From: Treponema sp.
GTDB lineage: Bacteria; Spirochaetota; Spirochaetia; Treponematales; Breznakiellaceae
Reading direction: 5' to 3'
DNA: 5,551 bases
Assembly (NCBI GenBank): GCA_031255815.1
Contig: JAIRRU010000080.1
Coordinates: 1 to 5,551, forward strand
How positions within the stretch are numbered: position 1 is the first letter of the stretch; the number at the start of each line of letters is the position of its first letter. Made by a program: the position numbers and the translations under genes. Positions 5,469 to 5,551 of this stretch are shown here, in pieces. The notes below the pieces were generated by a model. That model ran no database searches, was not told the origin of the DNA, and saw only the letters and a list, made by a program, of their open reading frames with translations.

Positions 5469-5551
5469 ATGATAAAAGCAGTTCAGCTTCGTACCGAGTA
5501 CCGTGAAAATCCGATGGGGCTCTTTACCGGGACGCCCCGTTTTGGATGGAA
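5469..5551 (+). CDS. N-terminus of a probable alpha-L-rhamnosidase (GH78), partial
   Basis: Only 27 codons and two bases are present; the gene continues past the window. The residues (LRTEYRENPMGL, then TPRFGW) match the remembered opening of bacterial GH78 alpha-L-rhamnosidases, which start with L-R-x-E-Y-x-x-N-P-x-G and a following P-R-F/L-x-W and cleave terminal rhamnose from plant glycosides, pectin side chains or bacterial glycans. There is no signal peptide in the visible part, so the enzyme would be cytoplasmic, as many family members are. The ATG has GGAGG 6 nt upstream. The 393-nt gap, terminator candidate and own AT-rich control region separate it from the cyclase operon. With so little sequence, another enzyme sharing this N-terminal motif cannot be excluded. 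Confidence 0.7.
   Translation, partial: MIKAVQLRTEYRENPMGLFTGTPRFGW

Overview
The window reads as chromosomal DNA of a GC-rich spirochaete, most likely a Treponema of the termite-gut or free-living type. The grounds are a TTG start with a strong Shine-Dalgarno, strongly G/C-biased third codon positions, and a gene order (membrane class III adenylate cyclase, FecR-domain protein, exported Fn3/IPT-like protein) that, from memory and unchecked, resembles the Treponema pallidum TP0485-TP0484-TP0483 cluster. The genus assignment is inference.

Layout: positions 1-156 probably hold the 3' end of an upstream gene, with an apparent reading-frame switch near 60-70. An AT-rich promoter-like stretch (about 120-160) and an 11-bp hairpin (172-198) lead into a three-gene + strand operon. 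First comes a receptor-type adenylate cyclase (226-2067, TTG start). A membrane-anchored FecR-domain protein (2030-3877) overlaps it by 38 nt; it carries three Fn3-like modules and a 41-residue proline tract. A secreted protein with an Fn3-like module, an IPT/TIG-like module and a possible outer-membrane C-terminal half (3867-5075) overlaps the second gene by 11 nt. The overlaps imply one transcript with translational coupling. A terminator-like hairpin with six T follows at 5091-5126.

Positions 5076-5468 have no convincing gene. They contain the terminator candidate, a dense cluster of five perfect hairpins (5168-5337), and an AT-rich control region (about 5340-5468) with a dyad at 5356-5375 and a second hairpin at 5416-5453. 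A new gene starts at 5469; its first 27 residues look like the N-terminus of a GH78 alpha-L-rhamnosidase, and it runs off the window.

Working model (inference): the cyclase senses a periplasmic signal through a Cache-like domain and makes cAMP inside the cell. The FecR-domain protein spans the periplasm from an inner-membrane anchor, using the proline tract as a rigid spacer. The third protein sits in the periplasm or outer membrane. The three may form one envelope sensing or structural assembly. The rhamnosidase is a separate, probably sugar-regulated unit.
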